Source of the DNA: an uncultured Caulobacter sp.
GTDB taxonomy: Bacteria > Pseudomonadota > Alphaproteobacteria > Caulobacterales > Caulobacteraceae
Direction: 5' to 3'
Length of the DNA: 45,005 nucleotides
Assembly: GCA_937991555.1 (NCBI GenBank)
Contig: CALKHU010000061.1
Coordinates: forward strand, 1-45,005
The position numbers and the translations under genes were made by a program. The notes beneath the pieces are model-generated. The model did no database searches. It had not been told where the DNA came from and saw only the letters and a program-made list of their open reading frames with translations. The first letter of the stretch is position 1. Every line of letters begins with the position of its first letter. Below, in pieces: positions 1 through 9,102 of the stretch.

Positions 1-2
1 CG

Positions 3-605
3 CGCCGCTACGCCTCCCCCTCCCAGCTGGCCGACCGGACCTTCGGCCCGGCGCCCTCGCCGCTGGCCCGCGTCGAGGGGCTCGGCCGGTACCGCCGGGG
101 CGAGCTGATTCACCGCCTGCTGCAGCTGCTGCCGGACGTGCCGGCGGCCGAACGGCGACAGGCCGCCGCGCGCATGCTGGATCGCGAGCGCGACCTGACC
201 GGCCCGCAGCGGGCGGAAATGCTCGCCGCGGCCTTCGGCGTGCTCGACGACGCGCGCTTCGCCGACGTCTTCGGGCCGGGGTCCCGGGCCGAGGCGGCGA
301 TCGGCGGAACCTCGCGCCGGCTTCCGGCCGGCCTGGCGGTGTCGGGCCGCGTCGACCGGCTGCTGGTCGCCGCGGAGCGGGTGCTGGTGGTCGACTTCAA
401 GACCAACCGTCCGGCCCCGGCGGACATCGCGGAGGCGGATCCCGCCTATCTGATCCAGATGGCGGTCTATGTCGCCGTGCTCGAGGAAATCTTCCCCGGC
501 CGGCGGGTCGAGGCGGCCCTGGTCTGGACCGACGGACCCCGGCTGATGCCGGTTCCAGAAAACATCGTCGCCGCGACTCTCGCCCGCCTGTCGGCGCCCC
601 ATTGA
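3..605 (+). CDS. addA: AddA helicase-nuclease, C-terminal part (5' end outside window)
   Basis: This is the last ~200 residues of the AddA subunit of the AddAB helicase-nuclease, which resects double-strand breaks for recombination in the cytoplasm. The visible part is the RecB-family nuclease domain: a GRVDRLLV segment, then VLVVDFKTNRPAP with the metal-binding Asp and catalytic Lys, then a Q-MAVY motif and VEAALVWTDG. The frame is open from base 3 to the TGA at 603-605, so the gene is intact here and truncated only by the window edge. trxA follows 76 bp later on the same strand, the addA-trxA order I associate with Caulobacter-type genomes. addB should lie upstream, outside the window. Confidence 0.93.
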   Translation, partial: RRYASPSQLADRTFGPAPSPLARVEGLGRYRRGELIHRLLQLLPDVPAAERRQAAARMLDRERDLTGPQRAEMLAAAFGVLDDARFADVFGPGSRAEAAIGGTSRRLPAGLAVSGRVDRLLVAAERVLVVDFKTNRPAPADIAEADPAYLIQMAVYVAVLEEIFPGRRVEAALVWTDGPRLMPVPENIVAATLARLSAPH

Positions 606-681
606 TGGGGAACGGCGGGGGGCCTACATCGTTGGCCTGAAGCGAGGGCCCTGTGCGAGTCCCTCTGCAAGGAGACCTGTC

Positions 682-1014
682 ATGAGCACCGTTGCGGTGA
701 CCGACGAAACCTTTGAACGCGACGTCCTGCAGTCCGACAAGCCGGTGCTGGTCGACTTCTGGGCCGAGTGGTGCGGCCCCTGCAAGCAGATCGCCCCGGC
801 GCTGGACCAGATCGCCGAGGAACTGGCCGACCAGGTCACCGTGGCCAAGGTCAACATCGAGGACAGCCCCACGACGCCGTCCCGCTACGGCGTGCGCGGC
901 ATTCCGACCATGATGCTGTTCCGCGGCGGCCAGATGGCGTCGATGAAGGTCGGCGCCATGCCCAAGCAGAAGATCCTCGAGTGGCTCTCCGAGGCCGGCG
1001 TCCAGGCGGCGTAA
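682..1014 (+). CDS. trxA: Thioredoxin 1
   Basis: A 110-residue cytoplasmic thioredoxin, the general disulfide reductant for ribonucleotide reductase and other proteins. The redox motif WCGPCK carries Cys31 and Cys34, the cis-proline is in GIPT near residue 75, and the length is normal for Trx1. The ATG is supported by a good Shine-Dalgarno sequence (AAGGAGA) ending about 7 nt upstream. It follows addA and is followed by a hairpin terminator. A frameshifted reading of the same DNA (768-1112) is a shadow. Confidence 0.97.
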   Translation: MSTVAVTDETFERDVLQSDKPVLVDFWAEWCGPCKQIAPALDQIAEELADQVTVAKVNIEDSPTTPSRYGVRGIPTMMLFRGGQMASMKVGAMPKQKILEWLSEAGVQAA

Positions 1015-1048
1015 GACCGCCCGCGCCTTCACCATCGATCTCTCATGG

Positions 1049-1083
1049 ACGGCCGTCGGGGCGACCCGGCGGCCGTTTGCGTT
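1049..1083 (+). terminator. Hairpin terminator downstream of trxA
   Basis: The arms ACGGCCG (1049-1055) and CGGCCGT (1070-1076) pair perfectly. A second stem, CGGG/CCCG, caps them with a GCGA (GNRA-type) tetraloop, with one mismatch between the two stems. TTGCGTTG follows, a weak U tract. It lies 35 bp after the trxA stop and probably ends addA-trxA transcription before the convergent folC. Confidence 0.65.
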
Positions 1084-1085
1084 GT

Positions 1086-1113
1086 GCGTGCTTCGAGCAC
1101 TGCTCAGCATGAC
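1086..1113 (-). repeat. Hairpin repeat family 1, short copy
   Basis: Read on the minus strand this matches the 5' arm GTCATnCTGAGCA of the fuller copies at 1137-1177, 2503-2545 and 2569-2607. It has its own central hairpin, GTGCT-CGA-AGCAC, but lacks the 3' arm. It is probably a truncated or variant member of the same family. Confidence 0.55.
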
Positions 1114-1136
1114 CTGGGCGGCAGGCCATCTGAGCA

Positions 1137-1177
1137 CGTCATCCTGAGCAGGCCCGAAGGGCCGTGTCGAAGGACGC
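1137..1177 (+). repeat. Hairpin repeat family 1, full copy
   Basis: A 41-bp element between trxA and folC. The outer arms include CGTC/GACG and TCCT/AGGA; the central hairpin is GGCCC-GAA-GGGCC. It is nearly identical to the inverted copy at 2503-2545, so folC lies between oppositely oriented copies. Similar TCATCCTGAGC...GAAGGA sequences are common between genes in alphaproteobacteria (from memory). No transposase is present nearby. Confidence 0.7.
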
Positions 1178-1183
1178 ACGGCC

Positions 1184-2500
1184 TCACCGCGGCCAGGTCG
1201 CCTCGTCCAGCCCCAGCACCTCGCCGGCCAGGTACAGCGAGCCGGCGATCACCACATGCGGCGGCGTCTCGCCCGCCAGCGCCGCCGCAAGCCCGGCGGC
1301 GACGTCGCCGTGGGCCGACGCCGACAGGCCGTGCGCGCGGGCGATCTCCGCCAGCTGTGCGGGATCGGCGGCGGCCGGCGCGTCGAATCCGACTGTCTGC
1401 ACGGCGGGGGCCAGCCCGGCAAAGGCGTCGAAGAAGCCGTCGGCGTCCTTGTTGGCCAGCAGGCCGCACACCAGCGCCACGGGGCGGCCGTCGCGCGCAG
1501 CCATGTCGCCGATCGTCCGGGCCAGCGCCCGGGCGGCGTGCGGGTTGTGGCCGCCGTCCAGCCACAGGTCGGCGCCCTTCGCCCTGGCCATCGCCGCCAG
1601 CGGGCCGGCGGTCAGCCGCTGCATGCGGGCCGGCCAGGACGCCGCCGCCACGCCCCGGCCGATCGCCGCCTCGTCGATGCGCGGCGCGGCCAGCGTCAGG
1701 GCGGCGACGGCGGCGAGGGCGGCGTTGTCGACCTGGTGCGCGCCGGCCAGGGCCGGGGCGGGCAGGTCGAGCAGGCGGTCCTCCAGCTGGACGCACAGCC
1801 GGCCGCGTTCGATCCAGCCGTCGAAGTCGGTCCCCAGCGCCCGCAGCGGCGCGCCGAGCGTCCGGGCGCGCGCCGCGATGACCTCGAAAGCTTCCGGGGC
1901 CTGTCGCCCGACCACAACCGGCGCGCCGGCCTTGATGATCCCGGCCTTCTCGCCCGCGATGCCGGCCAGACTGTCGCCGAGGAACTCGCGGTGGTCGTGG
2001 TCGACGGGCGCGATGACGCTGACCGCCGGCCGGTCGATGACGTTGGTTGCGTCCAGCGAGCCGCCCAGGCCCACCTCCAGCAGGCAGAGGTCGGCCGGCG
2101 TTTCGCTGAAGGCCTGGAACGCGGCGGCGGTGGTGATCTCGAAGAAGGTGATGGGCTGGCCGTCGTTGACCGCCTCGATGCGTTCCAGCACCGCCGCCAG
2201 ATGCGCGTCGGTGATCAGGGTCCCGGCCAGGCGGATGCGCTCGGCGAAGCGGACCAGATGGGGCGAGGTGAAGACATGGACCCGCAGGCCGGCCGCCTCG
2301 GCCATGGCGCGCAGGAAGGCCACGGTGGAGCCCTTGCCGTTGGTGCCGGCCACGTGGATCACGGGCGGCAGCCGCCGCTGCGGGTCGCCCAGCGCCGCGC
2401 ACAGCCGCCGCATGCGGCCGAGCGACAGGTCGATCAGCCTGGGATGCAGCGCCTTCAGCCGCTCGAGGGCGGCGTCATGGGGGCGGAGGTGTTCGCTCAT
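1184..2500 (-). CDS. folC: Bifunctional dihydrofolate synthase / folylpolyglutamate synthase
   Basis: A 438-residue Mur-ligase-fold enzyme that adds glutamate to dihydropteroate and extends the polyglutamate tail of folates, using ATP in the cytoplasm. The ATP-binding loop GTNGKGST is at residues 52-59, followed by the FolC-typical VFTSPHLVRFAERIRL segment and a later WLDGGHNPHAA motif between the central and C-terminal domains. Length is typical. It sits downstream of accD in the same direction, a Caulobacter-type order (trpF-trpB-trpA-accD-folC). About 110 bp containing two hairpin repeats separate it from accD, so it may be expressed partly on its own. Confidence 0.95.
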   Translation of the reverse strand: MSEHLRPHDAALERLKALHPRLIDLSLGRMRRLCAALGDPQRRLPPVIHVAGTNGKGSTVAFLRAMAEAAGLRVHVFTSPHLVRFAERIRLAGTLITDAHLAAVLERIEAVNDGQPITFFEITTAAAFQAFSETPADLCLLEVGLGGSLDATNVIDRPAVSVIAPVDHDHREFLGDSLAGIAGEKAGIIKAGAPVVVGRQAPEAFEVIAARARTLGAPLRALGTDFDGWIERGRLCVQLEDRLLDLPAPALAGAHQVDNAALAAVAALTLAAPRIDEAAIGRGVAAASWPARMQRLTAGPLAAMARAKGADLWLDGGHNPHAARALARTIGDMAARDGRPVALVCGLLANKDADGFFDAFAGLAPAVQTVGFDAPAAADPAQLAEIARAHGLSASAHGDVAAGLAAALAGETPPHVVIAGSLYLAGEVLGLDEATWPR

Positions 2501-2502
2501 GG

Positions 2503-2545
2503 GCGTCCTTCGACACGCGGCCTTCGGCCGCTGCTCAGGATGACG
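2503..2545 (-). repeat. Hairpin repeat family 1, inverted copy
   Basis: On the minus strand this reads CGTCATCCTGAGCA, a GCGGCC-GAA-GGCCGC hairpin, then GTGTCGAAGGACGC. It begins 3 bp upstream of the folC start codon, so it would lie in the folC leader and overlap the expected ribosome-binding region. The central stem differs from the 1137 copy but still pairs. Confidence 0.7.
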
Positions 2546-2568
2546 TATTCAGAAGCGCTTCCACTCCA

Positions 2569-2607
2569 CGTCATGGTGAGCAGCGCGAAGCGCGTGTCGA
2601 ACCACGC
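2569..2607 (+). repeat. Hairpin repeat family 1, diverged copy
   Basis: Same architecture as the 1137 copy, but the outer arm pair is TGGT/ACCA instead of TCCT/AGGA and the central stem is GCGC-GAA-GCGC. Both arms changed together, so pairing is preserved. It lies 6 bp downstream of the accD stop codon on the template side. Confidence 0.65.
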
Positions 2608-2613
2608 AGTGAA

Positions 2614-3534
2614 TCAGGCCGCCTTGAGCCCGTCGCGGCCCATCATCAGGGTCTTGAGGATCGAGCCCAGCACCATCGGCAGCTCGTGCCGGGGCGTGAC
2701 GCGGTCGACCATGCCCTTCTCGACCAGGAACTCGGCGCGCTGGAAGCCCGGCGGCAGGGTCTCGCGGATGGTCTGCTCGATGACCCGCTGGCCGGCGAAG
2801 CCGATCAGGGCGCCCGGCTCGGCCAGGTGGATGTCGCCGAGCATGGCGTAGCTGGCGGTCACCCCGCCCGTGGTCGGGTCGGTCAGGACGACGATGTAGG
2901 GCAGGCGGGCCGCCTTCAGCTCCTGGATCGCCAGGGTGCTGCGCGCCATCTGCATCAGCGAGAGGGTGCCTTCCTGCATCCGCGCGCCGCCGGCGGCGGT
3001 GAAGGCGACATAGGGCGCCTGGCGCTCAAGCGCCGCCCGGGCGCCGGCGATGAAGGCCTCGCCGGCCGCCATGCCCAGCGAGCCCCCCATGAAGGCGAAG
3101 TCCTGGACCATGACCACCGACTCGACGCCGCCGATCCGGCCGGCGGCGAGGGCCACGGCGTCCTTCTCCCCGGTCGCCTTGCGGGCGGCGGCGAGGCGGT
3201 CCTTGTAGGGCTTGCCGTCGCTGAACTTCAGCGGGTCCTCGACCACGTCCGGCGTCGGCAGCGCGTCCCAGCGGCCGTCGTCGAAGGTGTAGCGGAACCG
3301 CAGGTCCGGCCCGATCCGCATGTGGCGGCCCGCCGGCGTCACCCACCAGGCGGCTTCCAGGTCGGGGCGGTAGATCATCTCCCCGGTGTCGGGGCATTTC
3401 ACCCAGAGGTTCTCGGGCGTCTCGCGCTTGACGAAGGCGCCGCGCACGCCGGGGGCGATGCGCGACAGCCAGCCCTGGCGCTCACGCGCGCCGCCTCGGG
3501 TCGGTTTGTCGTTCTTGGGGTCAGCCATCGCCAT
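2614..3534 (-). CDS. accD: Acetyl-CoA carboxylase carboxyltransferase subunit beta
   Basis: A 306-residue beta subunit of the acetyl-CoA carboxylase carboxyltransferase, which moves CO2 from biotin to acetyl-CoA to make malonyl-CoA for fatty-acid synthesis. The crotonase-fold core is clear: AAGGARMQEGTLSLMQM, then TDPTTGGVTASYAMLGD and EPGALIGFAGQRVI. The N-terminal zinc ribbon is degenerate. Aligned with the E. coli C-x2-C-x15-C-x2-C pattern, only Cys47 remains; the other three positions are Thr50, Thr66 and Gly69. trpA ends 3 bp upstream, so accD is in the trp transcript. A second ATG two codons in (3528) is an alternative start. Confidence 0.95.
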   Translation of the reverse strand: MAMADPKNDKPTRGGARERQGWLSRIAPGVRGAFVKRETPENLWVKCPDTGEMIYRPDLEAAWWVTPAGRHMRIGPDLRFRYTFDDGRWDALPTPDVVEDPLKFSDGKPYKDRLAAARKATGEKDAVALAAGRIGGVESVVMVQDFAFMGGSLGMAAGEAFIAGARAALERQAPYVAFTAAGGARMQEGTLSLMQMARSTLAIQELKAARLPYIVVLTDPTTGGVTASYAMLGDIHLAEPGALIGFAGQRVIEQTIRETLPPGFQRAEFLVEKGMVDRVTPRHELPMVLGSILKTLMMGRDGLKAA

Positions 3535-3537
3535 CGC

Positions 3538-4367
3538 TTAAGCGTCCCTGACTCGCGCCGATTTCACAGCCTTAGCCAGCTCAGCCGCCTTGGAAAGAAC
3601 TCTTTCGGTCACGTTTTCGTTCGTTCCCGCCTCCAGGGCGCCCGCGATTTCATCGACGAGCGCCGAGCCGACCACGGCCGCGTCGGCGACCCGCGCGACC
3701 TCCGCCGCCCGTTCCGGCGTGCGGATGCCGAATCCCACGGCGACCGGAAGGCCGGACGCCGCCTTCAGCCTCTGCACGGGGTGTGCCACGGCCGCGGCGT
3801 CCGCCTCCTTGACCCCGGTCACCCCGGCGACGGAGACGTAGTAGACGAAGCCCGAGGTCCGCCGGACCACGGCCGGCAGGCGTTTGTCGTCGGTGGTCGG
3901 CGTCGCCAGGCGGATCAGGGCCACGCCGTTGGCTTCCAGCGCGTCGGCCAGCGGATCGGCCTCCTCGGGCGGGCAGTCGACGACGATCAGGCCGTCGGTG
4001 CCGGCCGCCGCCGCGTCGGCCGCGAACCGGTCGTAGCCGCGGTTCAGCACCGGGTTGAGATAGCCCATCAGGATCACCGGCGTGTCCTGGTCCCGCGTGC
4101 GGAAGGCGGCGACCATGTCCAGCACGCCCTGCAGGGTCATGCCGGCCTTCAGCGCGCGTTGCGAGCCGAACTGGATCGACGGGCCCTCGGCCATCGGGTC
4201 CGAGAAGGGAAACCCGACCTCGATGATGTCGGCCCCGGCGGCGGGCAGGCCCTCAAGGATCGCCTGCGAGACCTCGCGCGAGGGGTCGCCGGCGACGATG
4301 TAGGCGACGAAGGCGGCGCGGCCTTCGGCGGCGAGGGCCGCGAAGCGCCGGTCGATACGGTCCTTGG

Positions 4368-4371
<4 letters not shown>
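3538..4371 (-). CDS. trpA: Tryptophan synthase alpha subunit
   Basis: A 277-residue TIM barrel that cleaves indole-3-glycerol phosphate to indole and passes it to TrpB. The catalytic Glu is in ADIIEVGFPFSDP (about residue 51). The residue aligned with the second catalytic acid, Asp60 of E. coli, appears as Glu62 in MAEGP. The phosphate-binding GFGIRTPE and GSALVDE segments are present. The start is TTG, and its TTGA overlaps the TGA of trpB by 4 nt, pointing to translational coupling; no other in-frame start lies near. accD follows after 3 bp. Confidence 0.95.
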
Positions 4372-5588
<1,217 letters not shown>

Positions 5589-5603
5589 GGCGTCAGCGGG
5601 GTG

Positions 5604-6245
5604 TCAGGCGCGGCGAACCGCTTCCAGAAAGGCCTTGATGAGAAGGGGGTCCTTTATCCCCGGCCCGCGTTCCACGCCAGAGGAAACGTCCACCAGCGCA
5701 GCGCCCGACTGCCGCACGGCCTCGGACACGTTCCAGGGATCGAGCCCCCCCGCCAGCAGATAGGGCCGCGCGAAGCGCCGTCCAGCCAGCATCGTCCAGT
5801 CGAACCGCGCGCCCGTGCCGCCGGGCCGGTCGAAGCCGGCCGGCGCCCGGGCGTCGAACATCAGGTGGTCGACGACGCTCTCGTAGGCCGCGGCCGGGGC
5901 GAGGTCGTCCGGCCCGGAGACGGAGAACACCTTGATCACCCCGGCGCCGGTGCGGGCGGCGACCTCGCGCGCGCGGGCGGGACTTTCCTTGCCGTGCAGC
6001 TGGATCAGGTCGGGCCGGAGCGTCGCCGAGATCCGGTCGAGCAGGGCGTCGTCGGGGTCGACCGTGACCGCCACGACCTTGACGTTCGCCGCCCGGGCCG
6101 GCGGCGCCAGCCGCGCGGCGGCGTCGGGCGCGATGTTGCGCGGGCTGTTGTCGAAGAACATGAAGCCGATGAAGGCCGCGCCGCCGTCGACGGCGGCCTG
6201 GACGGTTTCGGGCGTGGTCAGTCCGCAGATCTTGGCGCCGGCCAT
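5604..6245 (-). CDS. trpF: Phosphoribosylanthranilate isomerase
   Basis: A 213-residue (beta/alpha)8 enzyme that isomerises phosphoribosylanthranilate to CdRP, the third step of tryptophan synthesis. The catalytic Cys7 is in AKICGLT, the catalytic Asp in ALVDVSSGVE, and the YLLAGGLDPWNV phosphate loop is present. Its ATG overlaps the mscL stop by one base (TGATG), so the two are probably translationally coupled even though their functions are unrelated. Confidence 0.96.
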   Translation of the reverse strand: MAGAKICGLTTPETVQAAVDGGAAFIGFMFFDNSPRNIAPDAAARLAPPARAANVKVVAVTVDPDDALLDRISATLRPDLIQLHGKESPARAREVAARTGAGVIKVFSVSGPDDLAPAAAYESVVDHLMFDARAPAGFDRPGGTGARFDWTMLAGRRFARPYLLAGGLDPWNVSEAVRQSGAALVDVSSGVERGPGIKDPLLIKAFLEAVRRA

Positions 6246-6742
6246 CAGGTCTTCTTCGGCGCGGTCTTCCGCGCCGCCGGTTTCGCCGCGACCGGCGTGA
6301 GCTTCGGCTCGGGCGCCGCCTTCGGCGCCGACTGCGCCTTCAGCAGGTCGCGGATCTCGGTCAGCAGGGCCTCCGACGGGGTCGGCGCCGGGGGAGTCTC
6401 GGGCGCCGGGTCGGCGGCCCGCTCACGGCGGAGGGTGTTGATCACCTTGACCAGCACGAAGACGGCGGCGGCCACGATCAGGAACTGGATCACGGTGTTG
6501 ATGAAGGCGCCGTAGAGGATCGCCACCGGTTCGGCGTCTGGCGTCACCGGATTGGCCGGCAGGGTCAGCTTGAGCTCGCTGAAGTCGACGCCGCCCATCA
6601 GCCAGCCGATCGGCGGCATGACCACCTGGTCGACCAGGCTTTTGACGATGGCCCCGAACGCCCCGCCGATGATCACGCCGACGGCGAGATCGACGACGTT
6701 GCCGCGCGCGATGAACTCCCGGAATTCCTTGCCGATGCTCAT
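6245..6742 (-). CDS. mscL: Large-conductance mechanosensitive channel MscL
   Basis: An inner-membrane pentameric channel that opens under high membrane tension and protects against osmotic downshock. The N-terminal helix and gate are recognisable (FREFIARGNVVDLAVGVIIG, TM1 about residues 15-45), with TM2 about residues 75-100. At 165 residues it is longer than the 136 of E. coli. The extra length is a C-terminal tail of about 60 residues that starts acidic and proline-rich and ends in Ala/Pro/Lys repeats (KPAARKTAPKKT), likely disordered. A GGGAG motif precedes the ATG. It is coupled to trpF. Confidence 0.95.
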   Translation of the reverse strand: MSIGKEFREFIARGNVVDLAVGVIIGGAFGAIVKSLVDQVVMPPIGWLMGGVDFSELKLTLPANPVTPDAEPVAILYGAFINTVIQFLIVAAAVFVLVKVINTLRRERAADPAPETPPAPTPSEALLTEIRDLLKAQSAPKAAPEPKLTPVAAKPAARKTAPKKT

Positions 6743-6802
6743 GACCGTCTCCCGCTGCTGGTGCGCCCGGCAGCCTTCGGTGTTCGGGCCATCAGGTCAA
6801 GT

Positions 6803-7084
6803 TCAGTCGGCGTTGAGCCGCTCGCGCAGCTCCTTGCCGCTCTTGAAGAAGGGCACGTGCTTGCCCTTGACCGACACCGGCTCGCCGGTGCGCGGGTTGC
6901 GGCCGGCGCGGGCCGGACGCGAGCGGACCGAGAAGGCGCCGAAGCCGCGCAGCTCGACGCGCCCGCCCTGCTCGAGGGCGACGGTCATCTTTTCGAGAAT
7001 GACCCCGACGACCCGCTCGATATCGCGCTGGGTCAGGTGAGGGTTCTCGTGAGCGAGCTTGGCGATCAGCTCGGACTTGATCAT
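6803..7084 (-). CDS. ihfB: Integration host factor beta subunit
   Basis: A 93-residue HU/IHF-family DNA-bending protein, the beta partner of IhfA. Bending supports sigma-54 promoters, recombination and chromosome structure. Features are the N-terminal MIKSELIAKLA helix, the RVELRGFGAFSVR beta segment, the arm with RNPRTGEPV carrying the intercalating Pro, and the C-terminal PFFKSGKELRERLN. It lies downstream of rpsA, the usual proteobacterial order. An rpsA terminator separates it from rpsA, so it probably has its own promoter in the 182-bp gap; a small inverted repeat, CTTGA-N4-TCAAG (7127-7140), lies in its leader. Confidence 0.95.
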   Translation of the reverse strand: MIKSELIAKLAHENPHLTQRDIERVVGVILEKMTVALEQGGRVELRGFGAFSVRSRPARAGRNPRTGEPVSVKGKHVPFFKSGKELRERLNAD

Positions 7085-7205
7085 GGGTCCCCCCGGCGTC
7101 GGCGGCCCGACCTTTGCCCAATGTCCCTTGAGTCTTCAAGAGGTTGTCTCCGCCGGAAGGGTCAATCTCCGCTAACGCTGTGTGGACGGGCGCCCCGCGC
7201 CAGAC

Positions 7206-7235
7206 GAAAACGGCGGCCGGGTCGCCCCGGCCGCC
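7206..7235 (-). terminator. Intrinsic terminator of rpsA
   Basis: A perfect 10-bp stem, GGCGGCCGGG (7212-7221) with CCCGGCCGCC (7226-7235), and a 4-nt loop. Read on the minus strand it is followed by GTTTTCGTCT, a U-rich tract. It begins about 30 bp after the rpsA stop codon and is one of the cleanest intrinsic terminators in the window. Confidence 0.8.
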
Positions 7236-7266
7236 GCCATCGTTCTCAGCGAAGCGCTGGGAAGGA

Positions 7267-8979
7267 TCAGTCGTTCTTGGCCTTCTCGCGCAGGGCCGCG
7301 CCCAGGATGTCGCCGAGCGAGGCGCCCGAGTCGGACGACCCGTACTGCTCGATGGCTTCCTTTTCTTCGGCCATTTCCAGAGCCTTGATCGACACGGACA
7401 CGCGGCGCGCGGCCTTGTCGATGTTGGTCACCTGGGCGTCGATGCGGTCGCCGACGGCGAAGCGCTCGGGGCGCTGCTCGTTGCGGTCGCGCGACAGGTC
7501 CGACTTGCGGATGAAGGCCGTCATCGGGGCGTCGTCTTCACCGAACTTCACCTCGATGCCGCCGGAGGTCACTTCCGTGACCGTGACGGTGACGGTCTGG
7601 CCCTTGCGGAAGACGTCGCCGGCCATCGGATCGCCCGCCAGCTGCTTCACGCCGAGGCTGATGCGCTCCTTCTCGACGTCGACGTCGAGGACCTTCGCCT
7701 TGATGACGTCGCCCTTCTTGTAGCGCGCCATGGCTTCCTCGCCCGGGGCGTTCCAGTCCAGGTCCGACAGGTGCACCATGCCGTCGATGTCGCCGTCGAG
7801 GCCGACGAACAGGCCGAACTCGGTGGCGTTCTTGACTTCGCCCTCGACGGTCGAGCCGATCGGGTGGGCCGACAGGAAGGCTTCCCACGGGTTGGCCATC
7901 GCCTGCTTCAGGCCCAGCGAGACGCGGCGCTTGGAGCTGTCGACGTCGAGCACGATGACGTCCACTTCCTGCGAGGTGGAGACGATCTTGCCCGGATGGA
8001 CGTTCTTCTTCGTCCAGGACATCTCCGAGACGTGCACCAGGCCCTCGACGCCCGGCTCCAGCTCCACGAAGGCGCCGTAGTCGGTGATGTTGGTGATGCG
8101 GCCGGTGTACTTGGCGCCGACCGGGTACTTGGCTTCGACGCCGTCCCACGGATCCGACTGCAGCTGCTTCATGCCGAGGCTGATGCGCTGGGTGTCCGGG
8201 TTGATCTTGATGATCTGCACCTTCACCGTGTCGCCGACGGCGAGCACCTGCGAAGGATGCGAGACGCGCTTCCAGCTCATGTCGGTGACGTGCAGCAGGC
8301 CGTCGATGCCGCCCAGGTCCACGAACGCGCCGTAGTCGGTGATGTTCTTGACCACGCCTTCGCGGACTTCGCCCTCTTGCAGCTGCGACACCAGCTCGGT
8401 GCGCTGCTCGGCGCGGGCCTCTTCCAGGATGGCGCGACGCGAGACGACGATGTTGCCGCGCGGGCGGTCCATCTTGAGGATGGCGAACGGCTGTTCCTTG
8501 CCCATCAGCGGGCCGACGTCGCGCACCGGGCGGATGTCGACCTGCGAGCCCGGCAGGAAGGCGCTGGCGCCGCCGAGGTCGACGGTGAAGCCGCCCTTCA
8601 CGCGGCCGACGATCGAGCCCTGCACCGGCAGGCCGGTGGCGAACACGCCTTCCAGGCGGGTCCAGGCTTCTTCGCGCTTGGCCTTCTCGCGGCTGATGAC
8701 AGCCTCGCCCATCGCGTTCTCGAGACGCTCGAGGAAGACCTCGACGGTGTCGCCGACCTTGACGGTGGGCTTGCCGTTCTCGTCGACGCCGAATTCCTTG
8801 ATCTGGATGCGGCCTTCGGTCTTCAGGCCGACGTCGACGACGGCGAAGTCCTTTTCGATGCCGACGACCTTGCCGTGGATGACGGTGCCTTCGGCGAAGT
8901 CGCCGGCGCCGCCCATCGAGGCGTCGAGAAGAGCCGCGAAATCGTCGCGGGTGGGGTTGAGGCTGAGATCGTCGGCCAT
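7267..8979 (-). CDS. rpsA: 30S ribosomal protein S1
   Basis: A 570-residue ribosomal protein S1 that holds mRNA on the small subunit, with six tandem S1 (OB-fold) RNA-binding repeats, for example the repeated ITDYGAFVDL / ITDYGAFVEL and VHVSEMSW / LHVTDMSW segments. The chosen start (MADDLSLNPTRDDF) is 34 codons inside the longest frame; the upstream extension is Pro/Gly-rich and unlike S1. There is no clear Shine-Dalgarno sequence before this ATG, as is also known for E. coli rpsA, where S1 regulates its own translation. It follows cmk, the standard neighbour. Confidence 0.96.
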   Translation of the reverse strand: MADDLSLNPTRDDFAALLDASMGGAGDFAEGTVIHGKVVGIEKDFAVVDVGLKTEGRIQIKEFGVDENGKPTVKVGDTVEVFLERLENAMGEAVISREKAKREEAWTRLEGVFATGLPVQGSIVGRVKGGFTVDLGGASAFLPGSQVDIRPVRDVGPLMGKEQPFAILKMDRPRGNIVVSRRAILEEARAEQRTELVSQLQEGEVREGVVKNITDYGAFVDLGGIDGLLHVTDMSWKRVSHPSQVLAVGDTVKVQIIKINPDTQRISLGMKQLQSDPWDGVEAKYPVGAKYTGRITNITDYGAFVELEPGVEGLVHVSEMSWTKKNVHPGKIVSTSQEVDVIVLDVDSSKRRVSLGLKQAMANPWEAFLSAHPIGSTVEGEVKNATEFGLFVGLDGDIDGMVHLSDLDWNAPGEEAMARYKKGDVIKAKVLDVDVEKERISLGVKQLAGDPMAGDVFRKGQTVTVTVTEVTSGGIEVKFGEDDAPMTAFIRKSDLSRDRNEQRPERFAVGDRIDAQVTNIDKAARRVSVSIKALEMAEEKEAIEQYGSSDSGASLGDILGAALREKAKND

Positions 8980-9102
8980 GCTGTGTTCGGTTCGTTTCTG
9001 CTGCGGAACGCGCGAGGCGGCGGGATTGCCACGGAGTCCGGGCGTTCCTGGTTTTGAGGGATATTCAGCGCCCGCGGCCATCGAGCCCCGACGCGATTGG
9101 AT

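Noticed and set aside
7144..9057. A 637-codon antisense frame opposite rpsA
   Set aside because: Its apparent repeats mirror the S1 repeats of the sense gene.
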